Notes: generated from the letters alone by a model not told the origin. Positions 1-6,703 are shown, numbered from the stretch's first letter. The stretch is DNA of 6,721 bases from Thiosocius sp965601425 (GCA_965601425.1 CBFCWF010000234.1:1-6721); one strand, 5' to 3'. Made by a program: numbers and translations.

Positions 1-342
1 GGGGAAAAGCTGGACTATGCCGACGCCTATGTACTTTGCAGCCAGTGCCATGCCAACCAGGCGCGGGACTGGGTCTACGGTGCGCACGGCAAGCGGGTCA
101 GTGGCTGGGAGGGTAAGCGCCAGGTCCTGAACTGCACCGCCTGCCACTATCAGCACCGGCCAGCCTTCAAACCGCGGGCGCCGGAATCCGGGCCGGTCGT
201 GCGCCTCGGGCTGGAGCGACCCGCGCATTGGGTCGGGAAAGACGGCGACCGGGCGCAGGTCCATGGCTATGGCGCGGTATGGGAAAGGGTCGAGGAGGGC
301 GCGGCCGAAGGTGCGTCATTGGTGGAGGCGGAGGGGAAATGA
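1..342 (+). CDS. Multiheme c-type cytochrome, C-terminal part (5' truncated by window)
   Basis: Frame 1 is open from the first base to a TGA at 340-342, giving 113 residues with no start; the gene begins upstream of the window. Two covalent heme c sites are visible: CSQCH at residues 13-17 (bases 37-51) and CTACH at residues 45-49 (bases 133-147). Nearby histidines (H29, H52) are candidate distal ligands. The last 60 or so residues carry no heme site. Heme c proteins mature outside the cytoplasm, so this should act in the periplasm or at its membrane face, passing electrons to or from the FeS subunit encoded next. Its stop overlaps the next start (ATGA, 4 bases), implying co-translation. Position before a Tat ferredoxin and an NrfD protein matches dsrJ in dsrJOP, but also multiheme subunits of other periplasmic redox complexes; the missing N-terminus and total heme count prevent a choice. 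The cytochrome call is secure, the subfamily is not. Confidence 0.88.
   Translation, partial: GEKLDYADAYVLCSQCHANQARDWVYGAHGKRVSGWEGKRQVLNCTACHYQHRPAFKPRAPESGPVVRLGLERPAHWVGKDGDRAQVHGYGAVWERVEEGAAEGASLVEAEGK
324..334 (+). promoter_or_regulatory. Double Shine-Dalgarno for the Tat ferredoxin gene
   Basis: Two GGAGG motifs lie at 324-328 and 330-334, 10 and 4 bases before the ATG at 339. They support that start over the in-frame ATG at 228, which would add 37 low-complexity Arg/Gly-rich residues in front of the twin-arginine motif and lies inside the cytochrome coding region. Confidence 0.6.
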
Positions 343-1271
343 GCGACCGGGACGAGCGCAACCACGGGTCGGCCGCGGGCCAGGCGCGTCGCCGTTTCCT
401 CAAGGGACTCGCGTTGGCCGGTGGCGCCGGCGCGGCCCATGCGGCACTCGGCGCCTGGGGCGGCAAGACGTTATCCGACACGTTCGCGGACTTCTTCCAG
501 GAACACTACCAACGCATGACCGAGGCGGAGATTCGCGACACGATCGCGCGCATCGAACGCAAGGCGCAGCAGCGTTACGGCGTGGCGATCGAGTGTGGTA
601 ACACGCCGCCGCAGGACGGTGTGTTGTTCGGTTACGCGATCAACGTTTCCAAGTGTCGTGGTTATCGCGACTGCGTGCATGCCTGCGTGAAGGAAAACAA
701 CCTGAGCCGCGATACGCAGTATATCCGCGTGATCGAGATGGATCGCGACAGCACCGATCTGCGTCACGGGGATCACTATTACGATCACGAACAGGTCCCG
801 GTGGAGGGTAAGTACTATCTCCCGATGCAGTGTATGCAGTGCGACAATCCGCCGTGCGTCAAGGCCTGTCCGGTCGAGGCGACCTGGATGGAGCCCGACG
901 GCATCGTGGTCGTCGATTACGACTGGTGCATCGGCTGCCGTTACTGCATGACGGCCTGCCCCTACCAGGCGCGGCATTTCAACTGGGGCTCGCCGGACCT
1001 GCCGGCGGCCGAGATCAATACCAAGACGCACTACCTCGGCAACCGCCCGCGGCCCCGTGGGGTCGTGGAAAAATGCCATTTCTGCGTCCAGCGCACGCGC
1101 GAGGGACGTATGCCGGCCTGCCAGGAGGCGTGTCCCACCGGGGCCAGGATCTTCGGCAACCTGCTCGACCCGCACAGCGAAATTCGCTACGTGCTGCAGC
1201 ACAAGGCGGTGTTCCGGCTCAAGGAAGACCTGGGCACCGAGCCGAAGTTCTGGTACTTCCGCGATGAGTGA
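339..1271 (+). CDS. Tat-exported 4Fe-4S ferredoxin-type electron-transfer subunit (DsrO/HybA-like)
   Basis: The product has 310 residues. The N-terminus is a twin-arginine signal: RRRFLK at 17-22, a hydrophobic stretch to about 35, and a possible cleavage after AHA (33-35). It should fold with its clusters and be exported to the periplasm. Four cysteine motifs follow. Motif 1 has C106, C112 and C116, with Tyr109 where the second cysteine of a CX2CX2CX3C pattern is expected. Motif 2 is C165, C168, C173, C177; motif 3 is C197, C200, C203, C207; motif 4 is C246, C249, C261, C265 (CX2CX11CX3C). In this family such subunits form an FeS wire between a membrane NrfD-type protein and a periplasmic partner. 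It overlaps the cytochrome gene by 4 bases and the NrfD gene by 8, so these three form one module. HybA, HmcB/TmcB-type or DsrO are the nearest named relatives I can suggest; the fold and role are clear, the exact name is not. Residues about 130-160, between motifs 1 and 2, are rich in charged, His and Tyr residues. Confidence 0.9.
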   Translation: MSDRDERNHGSAAGQARRRFLKGLALAGGAGAAHAALGAWGGKTLSDTFADFFQEHYQRMTEAEIRDTIARIERKAQQRYGVAIECGNTPPQDGVLFGYAINVSKCRGYRDCVHACVKENNLSRDTQYIRVIEMDRDSTDLRHGDHYYDHEQVPVEGKYYLPMQCMQCDNPPCVKACPVEATWMEPDGIVVVDYDWCIGCRYCMTACPYQARHFNWGSPDLPAAEINTKTHYLGNRPRPRGVVEKCHFCVQRTREGRMPACQEACPTGARIFGNLLDPHSEIRYVLQHKAVFRLKEDLGTEPKFWYFRDE

Positions 1272-2562
1272 GTCCGAGAACGGCGTCATGCGGTTCATAC
1301 TCAGCAGCTTCGGCCACCTGCTGCGCGGCGGCTTGGCCTATTGGGCATGGGTGGCGTTACTGACGGCGATCGTCGCGTTGGGTGGCTGGCACTATTACCT
1401 GCAGTTGCGCGACGGCTTGGTGGTCACCCATATGACCAACCAGGTCTCCTGGGGGCTCTACATCGCCAACTTCACCTTTCTGGTCGGTGTGGCCGCCGCC
1501 GCGGTGATGCTCGTGGTCCCCGCGTATATCTTCCATCGCAAGGACATCAAGGACGTGGTGTTGATGGGCGACACCATGGCGATCGCCGCGGTGACGATGG
1601 CCATCCTGTTCGTCGTCGTGGATCTTGGGCGGCCGGACCGCTTCTGGCATCTGATCCCCGGTATCGGGCGCTTCAACTTCCCGGAGTCGATGCTCGCCTG
1701 GGACGTCATTGTCTTGAACGGTTACCTGCTGCTGAATCTCGGCATTTCGTTCTACATCGTCTACAACCACTACCGCGACAGGGAACCGAAGGCCTCACAC
1801 TATTTCCCCTGGGTGTTGCTGGCGATATTCTGGGCGATATCGATCCACACGGTCACCGCGTTTCTCTATTCGGCGAACTCGGCGCGGCCGTATTGGCACA
1901 ATGCGCTGCTCGCGCCGCGATTCATCGCCTCGGCCTTCGCCTCGGGCCCGGCATTGATGGCGATCGGCCTGCAGATCATTCGCAAGGTAAGCGACTACCC
2001 GATTCGCCAGAGCGTGATCCATCACCTGGCCCTGGTTGCGGCGATCGCGCTGCAGGTCACGCTGTTTTTCGTGCTGGCCGAACTGTTCACCGAGTTCTAC
2101 AACGAGGGTGAGCACGCGGCCTCTGCGCGCTATCTTTTCTTCGGCCTGGACGGGCATGCTGCGTTGACGCCCTGGATATGGACCGCCGTCGTGCTGCTGT
2201 CGATTGCGCTGTTGATCCTGATGATCCACCCGCTGCGCACCCATCCGGTCTATATGAATATCGCATTCGTGCTGACCGCGATCGGCGTCTGGATCGAGAA
2301 GGGCATGGGCCTCGTGATCCCCGCGTTCGTGCCGACACCGATCGGCGAGATCTATGAATACACCCCGAGCATGACTGAGATCATGGTGTCGCTCGGCATC
2401 TGGGCGTTCGGGCTGCTGCTCTTCACGCTGCTGGCGAAGGCCGCCTTGCCGGTTCAGTGTCGCTTTCTCAGACGCATGCGAGATGAGCAGCTGCCGGTCG
2501 CCGATGTCGGGACAGCCGAGGCGCGGGGCGACGGCTATGCCCCGGGTCGGGTCGAGGCCTGA
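1264..2562 (+). CDS. NrfD/PsrC-superfamily membrane subunit, DsrP-like
   Basis: From ATG 1264 the protein has 432 residues and about ten hydrophobic helices, near residues 24-43, 63-90, 101-120, 147-168, 181-201, 222-240, 255-278, 303-322, 330-355 and 375-395. That matches the larger, ten-helix NrfD-type proteins (DsrP, HybB, Act/Qrc subunits) rather than the eight-helix PsrC core. Landmarks include NQVSWGLYIANF (59-70), LGRPDRFWHLIPG (121-133) and ESMLAWDVIVLNGY (141-154), which I associate with DsrP-type members. Such proteins exchange electrons between the membrane quinone pool and a periplasmic FeS subunit, here the preceding Tat ferredoxin, whose last codons it overlaps (1264-1271). A second in-frame ATG at 1288 begins just before the amphipathic start MRFILSS and is an alternative start; neither has a strong Shine-Dalgarno, fitting translational coupling. 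The tail after residue 400 is hydrophilic and without recognisable motif. Superfamily is secure; the DsrP-like label is from remembered motifs. Confidence 0.9.
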   Translation: MSESENGVMRFILSSFGHLLRGGLAYWAWVALLTAIVALGGWHYYLQLRDGLVVTHMTNQVSWGLYIANFTFLVGVAAAAVMLVVPAYIFHRKDIKDVVLMGDTMAIAAVTMAILFVVVDLGRPDRFWHLIPGIGRFNFPESMLAWDVIVLNGYLLLNLGISFYIVYNHYRDREPKASHYFPWVLLAIFWAISIHTVTAFLYSANSARPYWHNALLAPRFIASAFASGPALMAIGLQIIRKVSDYPIRQSVIHHLALVAAIALQVTLFFVLAELFTEFYNEGEHAASARYLFFGLDGHAALTPWIWTAVVLLSIALLILMIHPLRTHPVYMNIAFVLTAIGVWIEKGMGLVIPAFVPTPIGEIYEYTPSMTEIMVSLGIWAFGLLLFTLLAKAALPVQCRFLRRMRDEQLPVADVGTAEARGDGYAPGRVEA

Positions 2563-2579
2563 GCGGCATCGGGTGACGG

Positions 2580-2620
2580 CGCAACGGGCTGGCGGAGATC
2601 GGCAGCCCATGCGTGTTGCG
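2580..2620 (+). promoter_or_regulatory. Predicted two-part RNA hairpin in the intergenic gap
   Basis: Bases 2580-2585 (CGCAAC) pair perfectly with 2615-2620 (GTTGCG), and inside them 2586-2591 (GGGCTG) pair perfectly with 2603-2608 (CAGCCC). The two six-pair stems stack on the 5' side, with a six-base bulge (2609-2614) on the 3' side and an 11-base apical loop (2592-2602). No U-run follows, so it is not a classic intrinsic terminator. It could be an mRNA processing or stability element that sets different expression of the upstream and downstream genes, or chance in GC-rich DNA. Found by eye; no folding energy was computed. Confidence 0.4.
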
Positions 2621-2656
2621 ACCTGACTCCGCCCCGAATTTCCATCTAACCGCACT

Positions 2657-2660
2657 GGAG
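2657..2660 (+). promoter_or_regulatory. Shine-Dalgarno (GGAG) for the rhodanese gene
   Basis: GGAG lies six bases before the ATG at 2667. This selects 2667 over the upstream in-frame ATG at 2613, which has no comparable site and would place 18 polar residues ahead of an otherwise standard signal peptide. Confidence 0.65.
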
Positions 2661-2666
2661 ACGGAC

Positions 2667-3956
2667 ATGAAGAGACTGATTCTTTTGCTTTCCCTGCTGC
2701 TGACGCTTGGCGTCGCGCAGGCCGAGACGGTCAAGGGCCGCATCGCGGTCGTCTCGCAGCAGGCCGGGACGATCCAGATCAAGGTCGGGGCAGAGGGCGA
2801 AGCGGTGCGGAAGGTGGTCGTGCGCACCGACGCCAACACGCGCTACGAGGGTGCATCGGGCCTCAAGGACCTCGGGCCACCCGACCTGATCGAGGTGCAG
2901 CGCGCGTCGGGCCGTCCGGCCGCCAGCATCAAGAAGATCGTGTTCGGTCTGCCGCCGGGTGTGGAAATCGGCGTGCGCGAACTGCTTGGCGTGATGACCG
3001 GCGGGCAGCCCTATCATTTGTTCGACGCGCGTCCGGGCAAGCGCTTCGGTGCTGCGCATATCCCGGGCGCCCGGTCGGCCTTCCCCAAGGAGCCGGGTTT
3101 CCTCGGCAAGCTGCCAGAAGACAAGTCTGCGCTGCTGATCTTCTATTGCGGCGGGCCCACCTGTCCGTTCACCGGACATTCGGTGAAGGTTGCGCTGGAT
3201 GCCGGGTACACCAATCTCCGAGGCTTCCAGGCCGGTCTGCCCGGTTGGAAGAAGGCGAAGTTGCCGGTCCATGCGGAACCCGCTTGGCTCGCCAAGCACC
3301 TCGATCCGCAACACGTGATACTGGATGTGCGTGACAAGGCCGCGAGCGATAGCTCGCATATCAAGGGTGCGGTGGCGATGCCGGTCGCCAACCTGCAGGC
3401 AATGACCCAGCAGTTCATCCAGCAGCAGACGGTCGCCCAGTTGCCCGGCGTCTCCGACATGCGCGCGCCGTTGATCGTCTACGCCGACAGCCATACCTCC
3501 AAGGAGGCCCTGCTGGCGTACAAGGAACTGCGGAACTGGGGTTACGGTAACACCACGGTGTTGCGCGACGGCTTCGCCGGCTGGCAGGCTGCGGGTTTGC
3601 CCGCGGCGTCCGGGCCGGCCGCCACCCAGATCGTGTTCGAGAAGAAGCTCGCCCCCGGGGCGATAGCGCCCGAGGAGTTCGTCGCGCTGCAGCAATCCGG
3701 CGACGGCGTCGTGGTCATCGATGTGCGCACCGACGAAGAGGTCACCGCCGGTCTGATTACGGGCGCGCGGCATATCCCGCTCGAACGGCTCGAAGATGTC
3801 GCAGCCGAGCTTGCCGGCGACGACGAGGTGTTGATTTACTGCGCCAACGGGATCCGTGCGGAGATGGCCCATCAGACGCTGAACGAGCAAGGCATCAAGA
3901 ACCGCTTCCTGAACGAAACCGTGACGATCGCGAAGGACGGGAGCTACAAGCTCTAG
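2667..3956 (+). CDS. Secreted triple-rhodanese-domain sulfurtransferase
   Basis: The product has 429 residues. Residues 1-19 are a Sec signal peptide (MKR, a Leu-rich core, AQA before E20), placing it in the periplasm. Residues 20-95 form a small beta-rich region I do not recognise. Rhodanese 1 (about 100-200) has LFDARPGKRFGAAHIPGA and an active loop YCGGPTCPFTGH with C161 and a second cysteine, C166. Rhodanese 2 (about 203-312) has ILDVRD and the GFAGW tail, but its active loop reads VYADSHTSKEA, with no cysteine, so it should be inactive. Rhodanese 3 (about 330-429) has VVVIDVRTDEE and loop YCANGIRAEMA with C392; it ends without the usual glycine/tryptophan tail. Rhodaneses carry sulfane sulfur as a cysteine persulfide. 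Standing three bases before a Psr-type Mo subunit, it probably delivers polysulfide or thiosulfate-derived sulfur to that enzyme, as Sud does for Psr in Wolinella. Domain calls are strong, the partner is inferred. Confidence 0.92.
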   Translation: MKRLILLLSLLLTLGVAQAETVKGRIAVVSQQAGTIQIKVGAEGEAVRKVVVRTDANTRYEGASGLKDLGPPDLIEVQRASGRPAASIKKIVFGLPPGVEIGVRELLGVMTGGQPYHLFDARPGKRFGAAHIPGARSAFPKEPGFLGKLPEDKSALLIFYCGGPTCPFTGHSVKVALDAGYTNLRGFQAGLPGWKKAKLPVHAEPAWLAKHLDPQHVILDVRDKAASDSSHIKGAVAMPVANLQAMTQQFIQQQTVAQLPGVSDMRAPLIVYADSHTSKEALLAYKELRNWGYGNTTVLRDGFAGWQAAGLPAASGPAATQIVFEKKLAPGAIAPEEFVALQQSGDGVVVIDVRTDEEVTAGLITGARHIPLERLEDVAAELAGDDEVLIYCANGIRAEMAHQTLNEQGIKNRFLNETVTIAKDGSYKL

Positions 3957-3959
3957 GCC

Positions 3960-6149
3960 ATGGACCGACGTGCATTCCTGAAAATCTCCGGCGCCATGGG
4001 TGTCGCCGGGGCGCTGCCCGGTCTGCTCGGCGGCTGTGCGACACGGCCGCTGCCCGGCACTGGCGCGGTGACCACCAGTCCCACTGTGTGCAATATGTGC
4101 TTCTGGCAGTGTGCTGCCACCTTGTACCAGGAGGATGCCAGGCCATGGAAGATCGTCGGTCATCCGGATGATCCGCATTGCGAGGGGCGCCTGTGCACGC
4201 GCGGTAGCGGCGGCATTGGCGCGTTCGAAGATCCCGATCGTCTGCGCCAGCCGCTGCTCCGGGTCGGCACCGGCAATGCGCAGGCGTTCGAGCCGGTCTC
4301 CTGGGAACGCGCCTTCGAGCATATCGCGGGCAAGATGCAGGCAATCGGGGAACGCCATGGCAGGGACCGGCTCGCGTTGTTTTCTCATGGTGGCGGCGGA
4401 GACCATTTTCATCGCCTGCTGCAGGCCTTCGGCTCGCATGCCTATGCCCACCCCTCGTTCGCGCAGTGTCGCGGTCCGCGCGAGACCGCGTTCGGCTTGA
4501 CCTATGGCGAGGGTGTCGGGTCGCCCGATCGCACGGACATGGCCAACTCGCGCTGCATCGTGCTGATCGGTTCGCATATCGGCGAGAATCTGCACAACAG
4601 TCAGGTGCAGACCCTGATGCAGGCCCTCGATCAGGGGGCGACGCTGATCACCGTGGACCCGCGTTTCTCGGTGCCGGCGTCCAAATCCCGTTACTGGCTG
4701 CCGATCAAGCCGGGCACCGACATGGCACTGTTGCTCGCCTGGATGCACGTGCTCATCGACGAAGGCCTGTACGATCGCGAGTACGTCGCCCGTCACTGCG
4801 TCGGTTTCGCTGAGCTGGCCCGGCATGTCCGGCCTTATACCCCCGAGTGGGCCTACCTGGAGACCGGTCTCGCACCCGAGAGGATCCGCGAGACCGCGCA
4901 CGCGATCGCGGACGCGGCGCCCGCGGCGCTGGTCCATCCGGGACGCCACGTGACCTGGTACGGCGACGACACCCAGCGCTGTCGAGCCATCGCGATCCTC
5001 AATGCACTGCTCGGTTCCTGGGGGCGCGCCGGCGGATTCTATCGACAGGAAAAGGTCGCGCTGCCCGACTTCCCGGCGCCCAAACCCCCCGAGCCGGCGC
5101 AGGACTGGAAGTCGGTCGTCCAGGCGGACTACCCATTGGTCTCGACAGGCATCAGCAACCGGCTGGTCGAGCAATCGGTAGGTGACGATGCGTTTTTCAA
5201 AGGCTGGTTCGTCTATGCGACGAACCTGCCGATGACCCTGCCGGGCGCAGTCGAACAGATCCATGCAGCCGCCCAGTCGCTCGAGCTGATGGTGGTCGTG
5301 GACACCATGCCGGCGGAGATCACCGGCTACGCCGACGTCGTGCTCCCCGAGTGCACCTACCTGGAACGCTACGACGACCTGCGCAACAAGGCCGAACGCG
5401 TGCCCACGCTCGCATTGCGCATGCCGGCCTTTGAGCCCAGGTACGAGAGCCGCCCCGCCTGGTGGATCGCAAAGGGTATCGCTGAGCACCTCGGCCTGGG
5501 TGAGTTCTTCCCGTGGGAGGACTACCGTGAGGTGCTCGACTGGCAGCTGCGGCAGGTCGGCAGCTCACTGGCCGAGATGGAGCAGGTCGGGGTGAAACGG
5601 TTTGCACGCAAGACGGCCCCGTACTTCGTGGATGGGGCGCCGGTGCGGTTCAATACACCGAGCGGAAAGATCGAGCTCTACTCGAGGCTGCTCGAGGATA
5701 TCGGCCAGGATCCGCTCCCCAACTACACGCCGCCGGATCGGCCGCCTGAGGGGTTTTATCATCTGAATTACGGACGTGCACCCGCCCACACCTTCGGGCG
5801 CACCATCAACAATCCCCAGCTGTTCGAGCTGATGCCGGAAAACCAGGTCTGGGTGCACCCGGCTGTCGCGGCGCGGATCGGCGTGCGAAGCGGCGATTAT
5901 GTGCAGCTCGAGAATCCATTGGGGGTGCGCAGCAACCGCATCCGTGTCCGGGTGACGCAGCGCATCCGGCCGGACTCGGTTTTCATGGTGCACGGCTTCG
6001 GTCATACCGATCAGCGCCAGCGGCTGGCCCGTGGCGTGGGCGCCGACGACGCGGCACTGATGCACAACGTGAAGCTGGATCCGGTCATGGGCGGCACCGG
6101 TATGCGTGCCAGCTTCGTCAGGCTGGTGCGTGGCGACGAGGTGAGCTGA
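3960..6149 (+). CDS. Molybdopterin oxidoreductase catalytic subunit, polysulfide/thiosulfate reductase (PsrA/PhsA) type
   Basis: The product has 729 residues, the usual size for PsrA/PhsA and much shorter than TtrA or SoeA. The start MDRRAFLK is a twin-arginine signal; a hydrophobic stretch ends in LGGC (23-26), a plausible lipobox with C26 as the lipidated residue. A [4Fe-4S] site follows: C44, C47, C51, C79 (CX2CX3CX27C). C170, in HPSFAQCRGPRE, sits where the Mo-ligating cysteine of this subgroup is expected. Other family landmarks are GRHVTWYGDDTQR (328-340), VYATNLPMTLPG (418-429), ADVVLPECTYLERYD (458-472), NTPSGKIELYS (565-575) and the C-terminal cofactor-binding domain from about 598. 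It would act in the periplasm with bis-MGD cofactor, reducing (or oxidising) polysulfide, sulfur or thiosulfate and exchanging electrons with the next gene's FeS protein. The gap to the rhodanese stop is three bases and no good Shine-Dalgarno is close, so translation is probably coupled. Family placement is strong; the exact substrate is not shown. Confidence 0.9.
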   Translation: MDRRAFLKISGAMGVAGALPGLLGGCATRPLPGTGAVTTSPTVCNMCFWQCAATLYQEDARPWKIVGHPDDPHCEGRLCTRGSGGIGAFEDPDRLRQPLLRVGTGNAQAFEPVSWERAFEHIAGKMQAIGERHGRDRLALFSHGGGGDHFHRLLQAFGSHAYAHPSFAQCRGPRETAFGLTYGEGVGSPDRTDMANSRCIVLIGSHIGENLHNSQVQTLMQALDQGATLITVDPRFSVPASKSRYWLPIKPGTDMALLLAWMHVLIDEGLYDREYVARHCVGFAELARHVRPYTPEWAYLETGLAPERIRETAHAIADAAPAALVHPGRHVTWYGDDTQRCRAIAILNALLGSWGRAGGFYRQEKVALPDFPAPKPPEPAQDWKSVVQADYPLVSTGISNRLVEQSVGDDAFFKGWFVYATNLPMTLPGAVEQIHAAAQSLELMVVVDTMPAEITGYADVVLPECTYLERYDDLRNKAERVPTLALRMPAFEPRYESRPAWWIAKGIAEHLGLGEFFPWEDYREVLDWQLRQVGSSLAEMEQVGVKRFARKTAPYFVDGAPVRFNTPSGKIELYSRLLEDIGQDPLPNYTPPDRPPEGFYHLNYGRAPAHTFGRTINNPQLFELMPENQVWVHPAVAARIGVRSGDYVQLENPLGVRSNRIRVRVTQRIRPDSVFMVHGFGHTDQRQRLARGVGADDAALMHNVKLDPVMGGTGMRASFVRLVRGDEVS
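6138..6145 (+). promoter_or_regulatory. Shine-Dalgarno (GAGGTGAG) for the PsrB-type gene
   Basis: This purine-rich run lies within the last codons of the Mo subunit gene, five bases before the ATG at 6151. It is the strongest ribosome binding site in the window and fits stoichiometric synthesis of catalytic and FeS subunits. Confidence 0.65.
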
Positions 6150-6150
6150 G

Positions 6151-6693
6151 ATGACGACCTATGCGATGGTAATCGACACCCGTGGCTGCATCGGCTGCGG
6201 TGACTGCGTGGTGGCATGCAAGAACGAGAACAAGGTGCCTGTCGGCCTGAACCGCGACTGGGTCGTCGAGGCCACGCGCGGCGAGTATCCGGACCTCGAG
6301 ACCGAATTCCGTTCCGAACGCTGCAACCATTGCGGCCATGCCACCTGTGTGACCAGCTGTCCGACCGGCGCCAGTCACTACTGGAAAGACACCAACATCG
6401 TGCTGGTGGCCGAGGAAAAATGCACTGGCTGCAAGGCGTGCATCGCGGCCTGTCCCTACGACGCGCGGCTGATCATGCATCCCCAAGGCTATGTGGACAA
6501 GTGCACCTTCTGTCATCACCGCGTCGATAAGGGACTCGATCCGGCCTGCGTCTCGGGTTGTCCGACGCACTGCATGCACTTCGGCGTCCTCGACGATCGC
6601 GACAGCGGCGTGAGTCGGCTGTTGCGCGAGCGCCGCGCCAAGACGCTGCTGCCCGAGACGGGCAACCAGCCCCACGTCTACTACCTGCTGTGA
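6151..6693 (+). CDS. 4Fe-4S ferredoxin subunit of the Mo enzyme (PsrB/PhsB type)
   Basis: The product has 180 residues, a typical PsrB/PhsB/DmsB-family length. All sixteen ligand cysteines of four [4Fe-4S] clusters are present: C13/C16/C19/C23, C58/C61/C66/C70, C91/C94/C97/C101 and C118/C121/C133/C137. An extra cysteine, C141, follows in CPTHC. There is no signal peptide; in this family the FeS subunit is folded in the cytoplasm and carried through the Tat system by the signal on the catalytic subunit, here the preceding gene. It should wire electrons between the Mo site and the membrane anchor. One base separates it from the Mo subunit stop, and the next ATG begins ten bases after its own stop. 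Unlike the 310-residue Tat ferredoxin earlier in the operon, its first motif is complete and it lacks a long insert between motifs 1 and 2, so the two are different subtypes rather than recent copies. Confidence 0.93.
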   Translation: MTTYAMVIDTRGCIGCGDCVVACKNENKVPVGLNRDWVVEATRGEYPDLETEFRSERCNHCGHATCVTSCPTGASHYWKDTNIVLVAEEKCTGCKACIAACPYDARLIMHPQGYVDKCTFCHHRVDKGLDPACVSGCPTHCMHFGVLDDRDSGVSRLLRERRAKTLLPETGNQPHVYYLL

Positions 6694-6697
6694 GGAG
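6692..6697 (+). promoter_or_regulatory. Shine-Dalgarno (GAGGAG) for the last gene
   Basis: GAGGAG overlaps the stop codon of the PsrB-type gene and lies six bases before the ATG at 6704, supporting that a further cistron starts there. Confidence 0.6.
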
Positions 6698-6703
6698 CCG
6701 GGC

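Larger units (their letters stand above)
2563..2666 (+). other. Intergenic gap between the NrfD gene and the rhodanese gene
   Basis: This 104-base stretch is the only sizeable non-coding interval; every other junction here overlaps or is 10 bases or less. It contains the predicted hairpin at 2580-2620 and the ribosome binding site at 2657-2660. I see no convincing sigma-70 promoter and no T-rich terminator. It divides the window into a cytochrome/ferredoxin/NrfD block and a rhodanese/Mo-enzyme block that could differ in expression level. Confidence 0.6.

Noticed and set aside
228..338. Upstream in-frame start for the Tat ferredoxin
   Set aside because: It adds a low-complexity Arg/Gly-rich lead inside the cytochrome gene, whereas the ATG at 339 has two Shine-Dalgarno motifs and puts the twin-arginine motif at the usual position.
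1057..1263. N-terminal extension of the NrfD-type gene
   Set aside because: It would overlap the ferredoxin gene by over 200 bases and encodes out-of-frame Arg/Ser-rich sequence; the first helix begins about 23 residues after the ATG at 1264.
2609..2666. Upstream in-frame start and possible promoter before the rhodanese gene
   Set aside because: The ATG at 2613 lacks a ribosome binding site and would bury the signal peptide. TTGCGA at 2616-2621 resembles a -35 box, but no matching -10 box lies at 16-18 bases.
2646..5489. 947-residue open frame on the minus strand
   Set aside because: It runs opposite two genes with clear domains and motifs. Its length comes from high-GC codon bias removing stops on the antisense strand, and its composition (Arg, His, Gln, Asp rich) matches no family I recognise.
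3960..6149. Tetrathionate reductase, SoeA sulfite dehydrogenase or DMSO reductase identity for the Mo subunit
   Set aside because: At 729 residues it is too short for TtrA or SoeA, and a cysteine at the expected Mo-ligand position argues against the serine-ligated DmsA group.
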